A DNA stretch of 64,000 nt, taken from assembly GCA_033002965.1 (NCBI GenBank), contig JAURVB010012907.1:42004-106003 (forward strand). Direction: 5' to 3'. The position numbers were made by a program, and so were the translations under genes. This stretch comes from Piper betle. Lineage: Eukaryota; Streptophyta; Magnoliopsida; Piperales; Piperaceae. Shown one piece after another: positions 12,226 to 23,878 of the stretch; the stretch's first letter is position 1, and each line of letters starts with the position of its first letter. The notes under the pieces are model-generated. The model searched no databases. It saw only the letters and a program-made list of their open reading frames with translations, and was not told where the DNA came from.

Positions 12226-14774
12226 TTGAGCACAATAGTCAAGATGGCTGATAGACTGCACAAAGGTTACCCACCGCTTAGATGTAGTGTTTCTCTGGCA
12301 CCAACTCATGGCAGGAGATTCCCTTTGTTTGCATGTGATACATCAGTGGACTCACATGCAGTGGTTTTCAGGATGTTGCACGAGGAGCAGCAGGTCTTCG
12401 GGAGGAGCAGCTGTGAGACTGGGAGATTGACAAGAGTACCAACATGATTTGATCAGACTATTGGATATAATCTGCAACATGGTAGTGGTAGTGACGAGAC
12501 TAGAGAAGAGGCCAACAGAGAGGGAAACCCTTATCGAGCCCTCTTAGCTTAAGAGAGTACCACCACTAAGAGCAGAGTTTCTGCATGTTTTGATAGTCCC
12601 ACCAATAGTAGGGCTGTATGACATGTCACCATCAAGTATGCCAGCAGAAATGCCATTTCTATGACCAGCTGGTAGTGAGTAGGCAGAGATCACCTCACCC
12701 AGATAGTTTGCTATTAGTGGGGAATCAAGTGCCCAGTGTCTCGATTGCAAGGTCAGAGAGAGATGGGTCATCAAACATTTTTTGAAAAACTATGGATGAC
12801 TATTCTATGAGAGGGCAGACTCTGAGATTGCCTTGAAGTAGATAGACATAGCCAAAGGAGTACTGACATACATGGGATGCTTGTCACAATTATGGGTGGG
12901 TGTGGCAACTGGTGCCATGAAGAATTTGGGCAAGATATGGTGGGAGTCTGCCCATACCGCTTTCCTCGGGGCTAGAGCCTTGGACCTAATATCGAGGGAT
13001 GAGTTCCAAGATGTGTTCTATGCCTAGTACTTCTTCAAGACAGTCAGAGCTAAGATGAAGATGGAGTTCTTATCATTACGGTAGCAAGAGGGTGCATCGG
13101 TTGTGGAGTAAAAGGCTAGTTCCTGACCCTAGAGAGGTTTGCATTTGGCAACTTCTCCAGTGAGAGGGAGTGGGCAGCATAGTTTTTTCATGATTGAGGA
13201 TCCACATCAGATATATTGTAGCTACCTTTTCATGCAGGACTTTATCGAACACAGTGATGAGGGCACTCGAGTATGAGCATGCCTAGGAGTAACACCACAT
13301 GACTAGAGGGAGTGGTCAATCCAGTTGGCAGAGCAAAGACAGTGGGGTCAGGATGATCAGGGTCCCAAGCAGTAAAGGAGGTGGAAAGACTAGGGAGTGA
13401 TAGTGTATACCACTGAGGGTCAATAGATGCAAAGGTTTCCTTAGTAGACCCAAATATTGTATACCGATTCTTACAAGGTAGACGACTACATGGAGGACCT
13501 GCTGTGCCCACACTGTCAGAGAGACTTTCCTATACCACCTTAGCAGCCACTTCTATCTTCATGACCAGCCCATCCTAAGGGGCACCAATTTAGAGGTGAC
13601 CTGCAGCAGCGGACACAACACAAAAAGTTTGGCCAATAGGGCCAGAGAGGATGTTAGAGGCTGGTAGGGTTCGTGGAAGTAGACATGATACCGCTACAGA
13701 GGGATGATGTTGCCAGATATATGATCTGATGGATGATGGCATTTAGACTATGAGGCCAAAGGGGTATGGCATGGCATGATGTGCACACTCACAGTTGAGG
13801 AGGGAGTACACGACACCACCATTATCATAGATACCCTTCTTATCCACTCAGTATCAGCAGTAGTGTTGTTTGATTTGGGCAGTACACACACTTTCCTAGC
13901 CAGGACCTTCGTAGATAGGATTGGCTTTACGATAGGTGATGTAAGACACAACTTATTTCTATTGACCCCCAACTTGTGCCACTCTTACCACCAGAGTGTG
14001 CGTAAGAGGCCTCCTTATTGTCATTCACTGTTGCACGTTGCCGATGGACTTTGTGATTCTACTGATGAGACAATTTGATGCCAACTTTGATATGGACTGG
14101 ATGACAAGGCTCAAAGCGCTGATCGACTGTCAGAAGAAGAAAGTGTGGCTTCACCTCTCACGCCATGAAAGAGTGATGTTTCATGGTAGAGGTAGAGGTA
14201 GCATAGGCAAATTCATTTCCTTAAGCCCAAAAGGTGATAGTGAGAGGATGCGTGGCCATTCTTGTCCACATTGTGGCCTCCAAGGAGCAGCCAGTGCCGA
14301 CTGCATCTGACGTTCTGACATGAGGAGACATGACTCTTTTGATCCCAGCAAAGGCAATGGAGCTACCCACGACCAGATAGACAGAGATTGACATCAAGGT
14401 GCTACCTCGTGGTGACACATAGGCTACCAAGAAGCTGCCTCAGATGTTGCCATTTGAGCTCCACGAACTCAAAAGCCAGCTACGAAAGATTTGTGAAAGG
14501 GGATTCCTTGAGCCAAGTGACTCGTCCGAGGATGCCCCAGTTCTACTTATAAAAAGAAGATGTAGGTCTTAGGATGTGCATGGACTACAGTTGATGAGCA
14601 TGTGCGCAGTTGCCATGCCAGTACATGGTTACTTGGGAGTCTGACAATGGGGCGCGTCCACCCATACTAGCATGCCCCTTCTTTTTGGGTGTATGCTATG
14701 TTTTGAGCCTAGTTATTGCGTGCATCACCCCTTGGGTGAACTGCAGGGATCAAATTTTCTTGAGAAGGGGAGGT
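12226..14774 (+). pseudogene. Decayed Ty3/gypsy gag-protease-RT fragment
   Basis: Broken translation shows gypsy proteins in the expected order. The gag part (about 12850-13120) includes IWWESAHTAFLG-like and FFKTVRAKMKMEFLSLR segments. A retropepsin-like domain (about 13776-14080) contains VLFDLGSTHTFLARTF, where the catalytic triplet normally reads DTG/DSG but here DLG. A linker and RT N-terminal part (about 14400-14580) includes PFELHELKSQL and VLLIKR. The element then jumps by deletion to non-coding 3' sequence and a PPT (TGAGAAGGGGAGG, 14761-14773). Many stops and frameshifts make it non-functional. Most of RT, RNase H and integrase is missing. Confidence 0.8.
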
Positions 14775-15128
14775 TGTTAAACCAAGGCATTTCACCCGAT
14801 GGTTTTAGTTTTGGTATGGTCACAACCCAAATCAAGTTGCATGCTGGTCCTTTTTTGTAAAGACCGTGGAAAAAAAAGAAGACGCGGACATGGTCCAGGA
14901 AGGACCGAACGTGTTATATTCTTTACCCAGTTAATTCTAACCGGTTAATTATTAACCCATTTTATTATTTAACTGATTAAATAAAATACGGGTCTAGGGG
15001 TGTTTTCACATACCCCAGCCGTCATTTTCATTTTTATAAATTTGAAAGAGGAAGTCATTTTTCACATACCCCAGCCCTCACCTTAGTTGCCTAGTTCTCC
15101 TCTTCCTTGTCGGGGCTTCTTCCTTGCT
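14775..15128 (+). mobile_element. Truncated 3' LTR of the preceding gypsy element
   Basis: This begins TGTTAAACC immediately after the PPT. The first 100 bases match the reverse complement of 31480-31615 (shared GATGGTTTTAGTTT-like and GTTGCATG blocks), the sense start of LTR family D. It breaks off at 15128, where repeat R1 begins. Confidence 0.6.
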
Positions 15129-16591
15129 TGGGTATCCTTCTTATCTCCCTATTCTTAAATTTCATGCATTCATATGTCTTTTTAATTGATACTAAGCTTG
15201 ATAAACATGAGAAATAAAGTCTGAAATAAAAAATAAACAACAAGAACTAAACTGGAAACTGGAATCCCGTCCATGGCTGAGTAGTCTAAAATTTTGGCAA
15301 GATGGGAGACCGTAAGAACAATTCAAGGTAGCCCTCACAACCCTAACGACCTCTCTTGCTGTTGGGTTGAAGCGAGGGCTGCCATGTCCCTGGTTTCTAG
15401 TGGAAGGCCGAATTGCAGCGGTGAATGGGTAGAGTTGCAAGGGTAATGGAAGTGGCGACGTTCTGCTGCAATAGGTGCTGTAATGGAAGCTTCGGAGGGG
15501 TAAACCCCGGTTGTACTTCATCAACAGCATCATGGGTTCCATCACAGTAGTTCAGGCTGCTGGAATAATCCACTAGAGACCACCTTCTCGATAGAATTCA
15601 TGGCAGTGACGTGTAGAAGTGGGGAGAACGACCATACTTCATGCAACATTCAAAGGTGGCCAATCTTTCCCGTTTTGATGCCATCTTGAGGTCGTGGAAC
15701 ATCTGAATTGGAGCAAGGTGCAAGAAAGGAGGGGTCTTGAGGCTGGGAGAAGAGGAACATGCCTGGTTTGGTGCTTGACGGCGTCTTGGATCGCTGCTAT
15801 AAATCACGCACATGAGGCCTCCTTGCTTGCTGATTTTATCTTGTTGTTGATGCTTTGTTGGGATGTTTAAATGGTGGTTCAATTGGGTGCCAAGATAAGG
15901 GTTGGAGGAGAAGGATGAACCTTTGTTTGGAGAAGAGAAGAATAGCGACGGGAAGAAGAAGAAGAAGAAGGGTGGCAGTTTTGTAATATAGGTTGACTCG
16001 ATACCGACTCGAGTTAAAAAATAATAAGAACTCGTAATAAATCTTTTAAAATAATCATTTTAATGGGTTATTGGTAATGATACTAAACTAATTAATTATT
16101 GTACAAAAACTTATTATCTCAAAATAAAATATGCTAATAATAATAATTAATTACTTGTTTATGAATTAATAATTACTTTATTATTTTTTAAGTGTTAATT
16201 ATAATTTAGATAATTAATTTAAAATGTAAAGTAGGACTTAAATAATTATGTCACATGAATAATTAATTATCTCACTAGATTTGTTGATAATTTAATATTT
16301 AATATTTTTGTAAATGATATATACATTAGATATTTAGCTACATGCATTCATATTCCAATAAAATTATACTTATGTATAATTTTATGTTTTCGTTTAGATT
16401 AGGATCGTTGGTCACAGCTGCGAGTTTAAAATATCCAGGTCCGTATAATCATTTGGAACGTTGTACTTTCCCTTGTTGGCAGCTCTGGTCAGCCTGAGCC
16501 CAGATTCGACCACCATGCGCTGTAACGCAATCGGGGTCAAGGAGTTGACTCAGTCCGACACGGGGCCGCACCTTTAAAATTACTATGTGTG

Positions 16592-16770
16592 TCCGTATAA
16601 TTATTTGAAATGTTGTATTGTCTGTATAATTATTTGAAATGTTGTATTGTCCGTATAATTATTGGAAATGTTATATTTTCCCAAACTGGTAAAATTAATT
16701 GAAATGATGTATTTTCCCAAAGTGGAATAATTATTTAAAATGTTGTATTTTCCCAAACTGGTAGCCTTTG
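16592..16770. repeat. Minisatellite in R copy 1 (GTATAATTATTTGAAATGTT type)
   Basis: About five or six degenerate units of roughly 28-32 bp. Each has a GTATAATTA.TTGAAATGTTGTATT core separated by TGTCC or TTCCCAAACTG linkers. The same array occurs at 20641-20780. Confidence 0.7.
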
Positions 16771-16776
16771 TCGGTA

Positions 16777-16918
16777 TTAATCTCAAAATGAGCTTAGAGA
16801 CGATTTTTAATTTCAGAATGAACTGAGAGACAATGATTAATCTCAAAATGACTTGGGAGACAAATTCTAATCTCAGAATAAATTGGGAGACCATGACTAA
16901 TCTCAGAATTAGCTGAGG
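16777..16918. repeat. Minisatellite in R copy 1 (AATCTCAGAATGAGCTGGGA type), about 5 units
   Basis: About five degenerate units of 28-31 bp with the core TCAGAATGAGCTGGGAGAC. The homologous array in copy 2 has about twelve units. Confidence 0.75.
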
Positions 16919-16925
16919 TATTTAT

Positions 16926-19182
16926 TGGAGGGATCGATCCAATGAAGGCGAAGAGCTGGATTGACATTACTGAAAAAGCGTTTAGGGCTCTGTCTGTGCC
17001 CCACCGCCATCAAATGAGATTGGCAACATGCATGCTTCAAGAGGAAGCATCATACTGGTGGAAATCGATGGAGAAAACCAAATTCCATCGACGTGAGATT
17101 TCTTCCATCACGTGGGTAGAAATTGTGGTAGCTTTCAATGGACAATATTTTTCAGACCCTGTTGTCCAGAAGAAAGCACTAGCGTTCGCTCATTTGGTTC
17201 AGGGGGAGGATTCGGTCTGGGAATATGTTTATTCTTAGACGAACTTCCAGGGTTACCTCCTAAGCGGGCAGTGGAGTTTGCCATAGACCTAGCACCTGGA
17301 ACAACAGCAATTTCTAAAGCACAATATCGCATGGCTCCAGCAAAACTCAGGGAGTTGAACAGTCAACTAGAGGAGTTGTTGCAGGTAGGTTTCATCCGAC
17401 CAAGTACTTCACCCTAGGGAGCACCTATGCTTTTTGTAAAGAAGAAAGATGGATCACTTCGGCTGTGTATTGACTATCGAAAAATAAATCAAGTGAAAGT
17501 TAAGAATCGGTACCCCTTGCCGAGGATTGATGACTTGTTTGATCCGCTAAAAACAGCCGGAATATTTTCTAAGATAGACTTGCGGTCTGGTTATCACCAG
17601 TTGCGAGTAAAGGAGTCAGATATACAGAAAACGGCTTTCCAAACTCGGTATGGACATTATGAATTTCTAGTTATGCCTTTTGGTCTAACAAATGCACCAG
17701 CGGCCTTTATGTCACCCATGAACACAATATTCCATGCATACTTTATTATCGTGTTTTTGGACGACATTCTGGCCTATTAAAATAATGAAAAGGAGCATGT
17801 AAAGCACCTGTCCATTACTCTTCAAGTCCTAAGAGAGAACATTAACTATTTGCCAATTTCACAAAATGTGACTTCTGTTTGAAGGAGGTAAACTTCCTTG
17901 GTCATATTATCTGAAAGGCCAGAGTTGCAGTGGATCCATCAAAAGTGAAAGCAGTCACTAATTGGCCACAACCAAAGTCAGTCACTGATATTAGAACCTT
18001 CCTTGGTTTAGTGGGTTACTACAAGAAGTTCATTAAAGACTTCTCCTTAGTAGCATTGCCAATGACCAAACTCACAAGGAAGAGAGTTAAGTTCGAATGG
18101 AGTAGTAAGTGTGAGGAGAGTTTCCAGTCTCTAAAGAAGAGTCTAACAACTCCACCAATCTTGACATTGGGAAATGGTAATGAAGGATTTGTAGTCTTCA
18201 GTGATGCATCTCTATAGGGTTCAGGATGTGTCCTTATGCAAGAAGGTAAGGTGGTGGCCTATGCCTCTCGTCAATTGAAGATTCATGAGCAAAATTATGC
18301 AACCCATGACTTGGAACTGGCAGCAGTGGTTTTTGCCCTGAAGATTTGGAGACACTACTTGTATGGAGCCCAGTTCGAAGCCTTCACTGACTACCAAAGT
18401 TTGAAGTATATCTTCACCTAGAATGACCTTAACCTTCGATAGAGGCATGGATGGAATATTTGACGGACTATGACTTCCAAATCTTATACCATCCAGGGAA
18501 AGCGAATGTGGTAGCCGACGCATTGAGTCGGAAGGGCAAAGTGGATAAAAGTTAGAAGCTAGCTAGACTTTTTGCCATGTCAGCAGAAGTGGTAGCTATC
18601 AACCCGGTGGAGCTACTAACAGGCTTACTGGCAAACTTGGTTGTTTCCAATGATTTGGTTGATCGTGTTAAGCTATCACAAATGGGTGATGAGGAGCTGA
18701 ATGAAATGTTGGACAAGATTCCTGACATTGTAGTTGATTCCAATAGTGTGATCAAATTTAGAAGAAGGTTGTGTGTACCCAAGGATAATGCATTGAGGCG
18801 GAATATCCTGGAGGAGGCTCATTGCTCAAAGTTCTTGATACACCCTGGAGTTACTAAAATATATCAGAATTTAAAGCGAACCTATTGGTGGATTGATGAA
18901 GAGGGATGTGGTGGGTTTTGTCTCCAAGTGTCAGACTCACCAACAAATCAAAGCCCAACATCAACTACCTGGAGGACTATTGCAACCTTTAGATATACCA
19001 ACTTGGAAATGGGAGTGTGTCACAACGATTTTATTTCAAAGCTCCAAAGGACTCAGAAGAAGCATGACTCCATATGGGTAGTTGTGGACGGACTAACTAA
19101 GGTAGCTCACTTCATCCCCACGAAATCAATGAGGACGGTTGAATACCTGGGAGGATTATATGTTGACAATATTGTCAAAGCT
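16926..19182 (+). pseudogene. Truncated Ty3/gypsy gag-RT-RNaseH-integrase fragment
   Basis: Gag starts mid-domain (GGIDPMKAKSWIDITEKAF, about 16930) and runs to about 17220. There it joins directly to the region just before RT, so protease is deleted. RT (about 17250-17800) shows [42 protein letters not shown] and the catalytic box FLDD. The RNase H part (about 17930-18540) shows FLGLVGYYKKFIKDFS, then DASL followed by a stop, and ADALSRKG. The integrase part (about 18790-19180) shows HPGVTKIYQNLKRTYWW and WVVVDGLTKVAHFIPT. The catalytic core is cut off by repeat R copy 2. In-frame stops occur at 17415-17417 and in the RNase H domain, several as TAG where CAG or TGG is expected. It is dead and probably of the chromovirus group, though the lineage is uncertain. 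Confidence 0.85.
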
Positions 19183-20640
19183 TGGGTATCCTTCTTATCT
19201 CCCTGTTCTTAAATTTCATGCGTTCATATGTCTTTTTAATTGATACTAAGCTAATAAACATGAGAAATAAAGTCTGAAATAAAAAATAAACAACAAGAAC
19301 TAAACTGGAAACTAGAATCCCGTCCATGGCCGAGTAGTCTGAAATTTTGGCAAGATGGGCGACCGTAAGAACAATTTTAAGGCAGCCCTCACAACCCTGA
19401 CGGCCTCTCTTGTTGTTGTGTTGAAGGGAGGGCTCGCCATGTCTCTGGTTTCTGGTGGGTGGCAGAATTTCAGCAGTGAATGGGCGGAGTTGTAAGGGTG
19501 ATGGAAGTGGCAATGTCTTGCTGCAATAGGTGCTGTAATGGAAGCTTCAGAGGGTAAACCCCAGTTGTACTTCGTCGACAGCATCATGGGTTCCATTACA
19601 GTAGTTCAGGCTTCCAGAATAATCCACTTGAGACCACCTTCTTGCCGGAATTCATGGCAAGAACGTGCAGAAGTGGGGAGAATGACCATACTTCATGCAA
19701 TGTCCAAAGGTGGCCAATCTTTCCTGTTTTGATGCCAGCTTGAGGTCGTGGAACATTTGAATTGGAGCAAGGTGCAAGAAAGGAGGGGTCTTGAGGCTGG
19801 GAGAAGAGGAACATGTCTAGTTTGGTGCAGGACAGTGTCTTGAATCGCTGCTGTAAATCATGCACATGAGGCCTCCTCACTTGCTAATTTTATCTTGTTG
19901 TTGATGCTTTTTTGGGATGTTTAAATGGTGGTTCAATTGGGTACCAAGATAAGGGTTGGAGGAGAAGGATGAACCTATTTTTGGAGAAGAGAAGAATGGC
20001 AACAGGAAGAAGAAGAAGGGTGACCGTTTTGTAAATATAGGTTGACTCGATACCGACTCGAGTTAAAAAATAATACAAACTCGTAATAAATCTTTAAAAA
20101 TAATCATTTTAATGGGTTATTGGTAATGTTACTAAACTAATTAATTATTGTACAAAAATTTATTATCTTAAAAGAAAATATACTAATAATAATAATTAAA
20201 TACTTATTTATAAATTAATAATTACTTTATTATTTGTTAAGTATTAATTATGATTTAGATAATTAATTTAAAATGTAAAGTAGGACTTAAATAATTATGT
20301 CACATGAATAATTAATTATCTCACTAGATTTGTTGGCAATTTAATATTTAATATTTTTGAAAATGATATATATATTAGATATTTAGCTGCATGCATTCCT
20401 ACTCGAATAAAATTATACTTATGTATAATTTTATGTTTTCGTTCAAATTAGGATCGTTGGTCGTAGCTGCGAGTTTGAAATATCCAGGTCTGTATAATCA
20501 TTTAGAACGTTATACTTTCCCTTGTTGGTAGCCCTGGTCAGCCTGAGCCCAGATTCGACCACCATACGTTGTAACGCAATCGGGGTCAAGGAATTAACTC
20601 AGTCCGACACGGGGCCGCACCTTTAAGGTTACTATGTGTG

Positions 20641-20780
20641 TCTGTATAATTATTTGAAATGTTGTATTGTCCGTATAATTATTTGAAATGTTATATTTTT
20701 TCCCAAAGTGGTATAATTAATTGAAATGTTGTATTTTCCCAAACTGGTATAGTTATTTGAAATGTTGTATTTTCCCAAAC
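20641..20780. repeat. Minisatellite in R copy 2 (GTATAATTATTTGAAATGTT type)
   Basis: Four or five degenerate units of roughly 28-32 bp, homologous to the array at 16592-16770. Confidence 0.65.
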
Positions 20781-20796
20781 TGGTAGCCTTTGTCGG

Positions 20797-21142
20797 CACT
20801 AATGTCTGAATGAGCTGGGAGATGATTTTTAATCTTAGAATGAACTGGGAGACAATGACTAATCTTAGAATGACCTGGGAGACCACCTAATCTCAGAATG
20901 AGTTGGGAGACAAATTCTAATCTCAGAATGAGCTGGGAGACCACCTAATCTCAAAATGAGCTGGATGACAAATTTCTTATCTCAAAATGAACTGGGTGAC
21001 AATGACTAATCTCAGAATGAGCTGGGAGACAAATTCTAATCTCAAAATAAATTGAGAGACAATGACTAATCTCAGAATGAGCTGGGAGACCACCTAATCT
21101 CAGAATGAGTTGGGAGACAAATTCTAATCTTAGAATGAACTC
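20797..21142. repeat. Minisatellite in R copy 2, about 12 units
   Basis: About twelve units of 28-31 bp with the core CAGAATGAGCTGGGAGAC, ending in two alternating tails (AAATTCTAATCT and CACCTAATCT). Open reading on the minus strand gives a repetitive ILRLEFVSQ-like string, which is an artefact of the repeat. Confidence 0.8.
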
Positions 21143-21150
21143 ACGCGGGA

Positions 21151-23532
21151 ACATCAGTTGCTTTTCATTTTCCTTTAGCCCTTTACATCCTCCGTATTAC
21201 TCATAGCCCTGAGCACAGAGGCCAAATGCTCTCAGGCATGCACCTTCAGTACCTTTTGAAAGTACAAGTCTAGACATATGTTGCATTGCAGTACCCATAA
21301 TCCTCCATACTTCTCCATTTGAGGAACTCAAAGGTGAAGTTATTAAGATCCCTCGGGAATAGAATAGATGCTTACAAAATCTAGAGTCCGCTGTAACTAA
21401 CAGGCACTCTCTCTCCAAGTGTGGTTGTCGGTTTTCCCTATCTCACATTTCACTGAAAAAATTAAGAAAATTATATATAGGCCTAAGAAAGGATTTATAT
21501 AATAGGCCTGAAGGCAAATTTTGGTAGATCTTGTAATCTTTCATTTACATCCTAATAAATAAGTCAGTGCAAAAAACCTACAACTAAACATATAGGACGT
21601 AAATCAAGACATAATAATAAAATAATTAATAATCAAACAATAAATAAATAAATACACTCGTGAATAAATAGAAAAATAATAAATACATGACATTAATAAT
21701 ACTCTAATCATAAAATAATAATATCATTGTATTATATAAGTACATGGCTAAACACAAGTAAATATCACATATACTCGTATTAATAAACATATAAATAAAT
21801 AAATAAATAAATAAATACTAAATAATTTGATAAATTAATAATTAAATAATTGGTTAAATCAGTTAATCATGAATAATAATACTATCATTGTTACCCAATA
21901 CTAAATACATAATTAAATACAAATAAATAATAACATACATGCAACGAACAAATAGATAAATAAATAAATAAATATATAATTTAATAAACTTAAATAAGAT
22001 TAATATTAACAATTAAATATAAAATCAATAATAACAGATAATCATGTAAATATTCATCGTATACGATCAACATATAAATAAAAATAAATAAGTAAATAAA
22101 TAAATATACTTATTACATCCAAATATGTTAAATAATGTGAATATGCATCTAAATTAATGTAGGAGTTCTTGAATTACCGAAAACAGCTGAAAGTGTGCTA
22201 AAAATGGTGAATTGAGTCAACCTGGGTGAGTCGACTGAGCTGAGTCAAGCAACAGTGTTGGGCCGGACTGGACACAAACACGGGCTCAGGCATGACCATG
22301 GAACTATTGAGCAAGTGAACAAGGTCGGGTAGGCAGACGCGAACGAGAGTATATGGGTCCGATGGGGCAGGCAATGCCCGTTGTAAAAATGACAACGGCG
22401 GCACTGGTGGGGTCGTCCCCAGTCGGGATCAGTGGCCTATATGACGAGGAACATGGTGGCGATGCCAATAAGTGGAGTCTGGCTGCTAGCTGGCCGAGAA
22501 ATGGCTGGAAAGGGCGAAATCGCCATCGGGTGTAGCGGCTTCGTCGGCACCATTCGCAGCCACAACAGTGATCATCGGTGGTCTCAAAATGAAGGTCTCG
22601 GTGAAGGGAAGCTATCTATGTGTTGGATCGGCCAGAGGTAGCTTGCCGATGGCAAAAATGGCTCGAATGGGTGGTGGTGGTGGTGGAAACTGACTGCAAA
22701 AACACTTTTGCCAGCGACGACTGCTACTACGCCAGTGATAATGAGAGGTATGGATAGAATGCATGTCACGAGGCGATCGTGGGGGTGTCGGTCCGGTGGC
22801 TGGGAGTGAGTTGGAGACTCATTGGTGGCAAGCAAAAATGGCAGCGGTGTTAGGGTGGAAATCATCTAAAATGCGAGAAAATCTTTTGAAATCGACGGGA
22901 GAAAGCTAGGGCTGATTTGGACGGCTCTGATCTTGTCATGTAGCACGATCTAAATGTCCGATAACTCGTGGCCTAGTGAGGACCATCTATGGGTTTATTT
23001 TATGCAATATATATATATATATAGAAAGCTCGGATCTAGACGGTTTGAAGTCAAAACTAACTCGAGTCGTAAAAGTTACTCTATAGGCTAAAATCGAGGC
23101 AAAAAGGCTAAATGGGCCTAAAATCTTAAATGAATCAGGTGAAAACCTAGGACTCAAAATAAGATGGGCCCACAGGGAGCACAATCTACTGATTCGAAAT
23201 CCTTAAGATGCATGTGAATGAGATATGCTCAAAATCTTAAACAAATACAAAACCCCATAACGATATAGATCTAGGCCTAAAACCCTAGCAAACTCATAAA
23301 ATTCATTATTATGCTCGAATATACACTAATGACTCATGTTCTATTATAACCTAACTGAAATTATAATTTGTATGTCGGGAATACTCAGCCACCATAACAT
23401 GCTCAGTCATCTAGGCCCTATATTCATGGTCTAAAAACTAGTCTAGCTCGAGCTCGTTCGAACCGACTCAAGACTTACCCAAATTGGGCAAACTACAAGC
23501 GAGTAATACCCTTACCCAAAACTGGGTTTCAT
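21151..23532 (-). mobile_element. Truncated gypsy-type LTR
   Basis: This resembles the solo LTRs and the LTR at 40231-43226. It shares the 'gagcacagaggcc' / 'ctctcaggca' / 'aggaactcaaa' block at its left and the 'ctaggcctaaaaccctag' / 'ataacatgctca' block at its right. It ends near GGGTTTCATA (intact form GGGTTTTACA). About the first 750 bases of a complete copy are missing at the junction with repeat R. A GC-richer leader segment (22200-22860) produces chance frames only. Long runs of ATAAATAA-like sequence fill 21600-22130. Confidence 0.65.
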
Positions 23533-23573
23533 AATATAGATATATATATATATACACACACACATACATACAT

Positions 23574-23841
23574 TGTAACACCCCAAATCCAGTTCACGTT
23601 TGTGAACCGAACCGGCATGTTACAGGCCCCGGTTAGGTCGGCTAACTCGTGCGGATCTAATCTCGACGTCTTAAGATGTAGATACGACTTGTCATGCATG
23701 GATAAATGCATAAAACCCTAACATGATACTACATGGATGACAAGCAACCTACATTTCACATCATTACAATTATGATAAAAATTTTGAAATAAAACAGACA
23801 GGGTCTTCCCTAAAAGTGCAATTATGGGCCCACCCTGTCAA

Positions 23842-23878
<37 letters not shown>

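Larger units (their letters stand above)
15129..16925 (-). mobile_element. LTR-like repeat R, copy 1
   Basis: This is a direct copy of 19183-21150, starting at the identical base (TGGGTATCCTTC). The reverse complement has a long CT-rich leader-like stretch containing GCAGTTTTGTAA and GACTCGAG motifs. These are shared with the solo LTRs, so R is read as a minus-oriented LTR. Its right third carries two minisatellites. Broken minus-strand frames (15192-15545, 15598-15882) are shared with copy 2 but resemble LTR leader more than protein. Confidence 0.6.
19183..21150 (-). mobile_element. LTR-like repeat R, copy 2
   Basis: This is a direct copy of 15129-16925 with an identical left edge, but joined to different sequence (gypsy integrase). 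It is slightly longer because the right-hand minisatellite is expanded. It ends abruptly in the minisatellite at a GAACTCACGCGGG junction with another LTR. No PBS or matching target-site duplication was found at either end. Confidence 0.6.

Noticed and set aside
16601..16894. Repetitive minus-strand protein (ILRLEFVSQ-like repeats)
   Set aside because: It is a translation of a DNA minisatellite, not a repeat protein.
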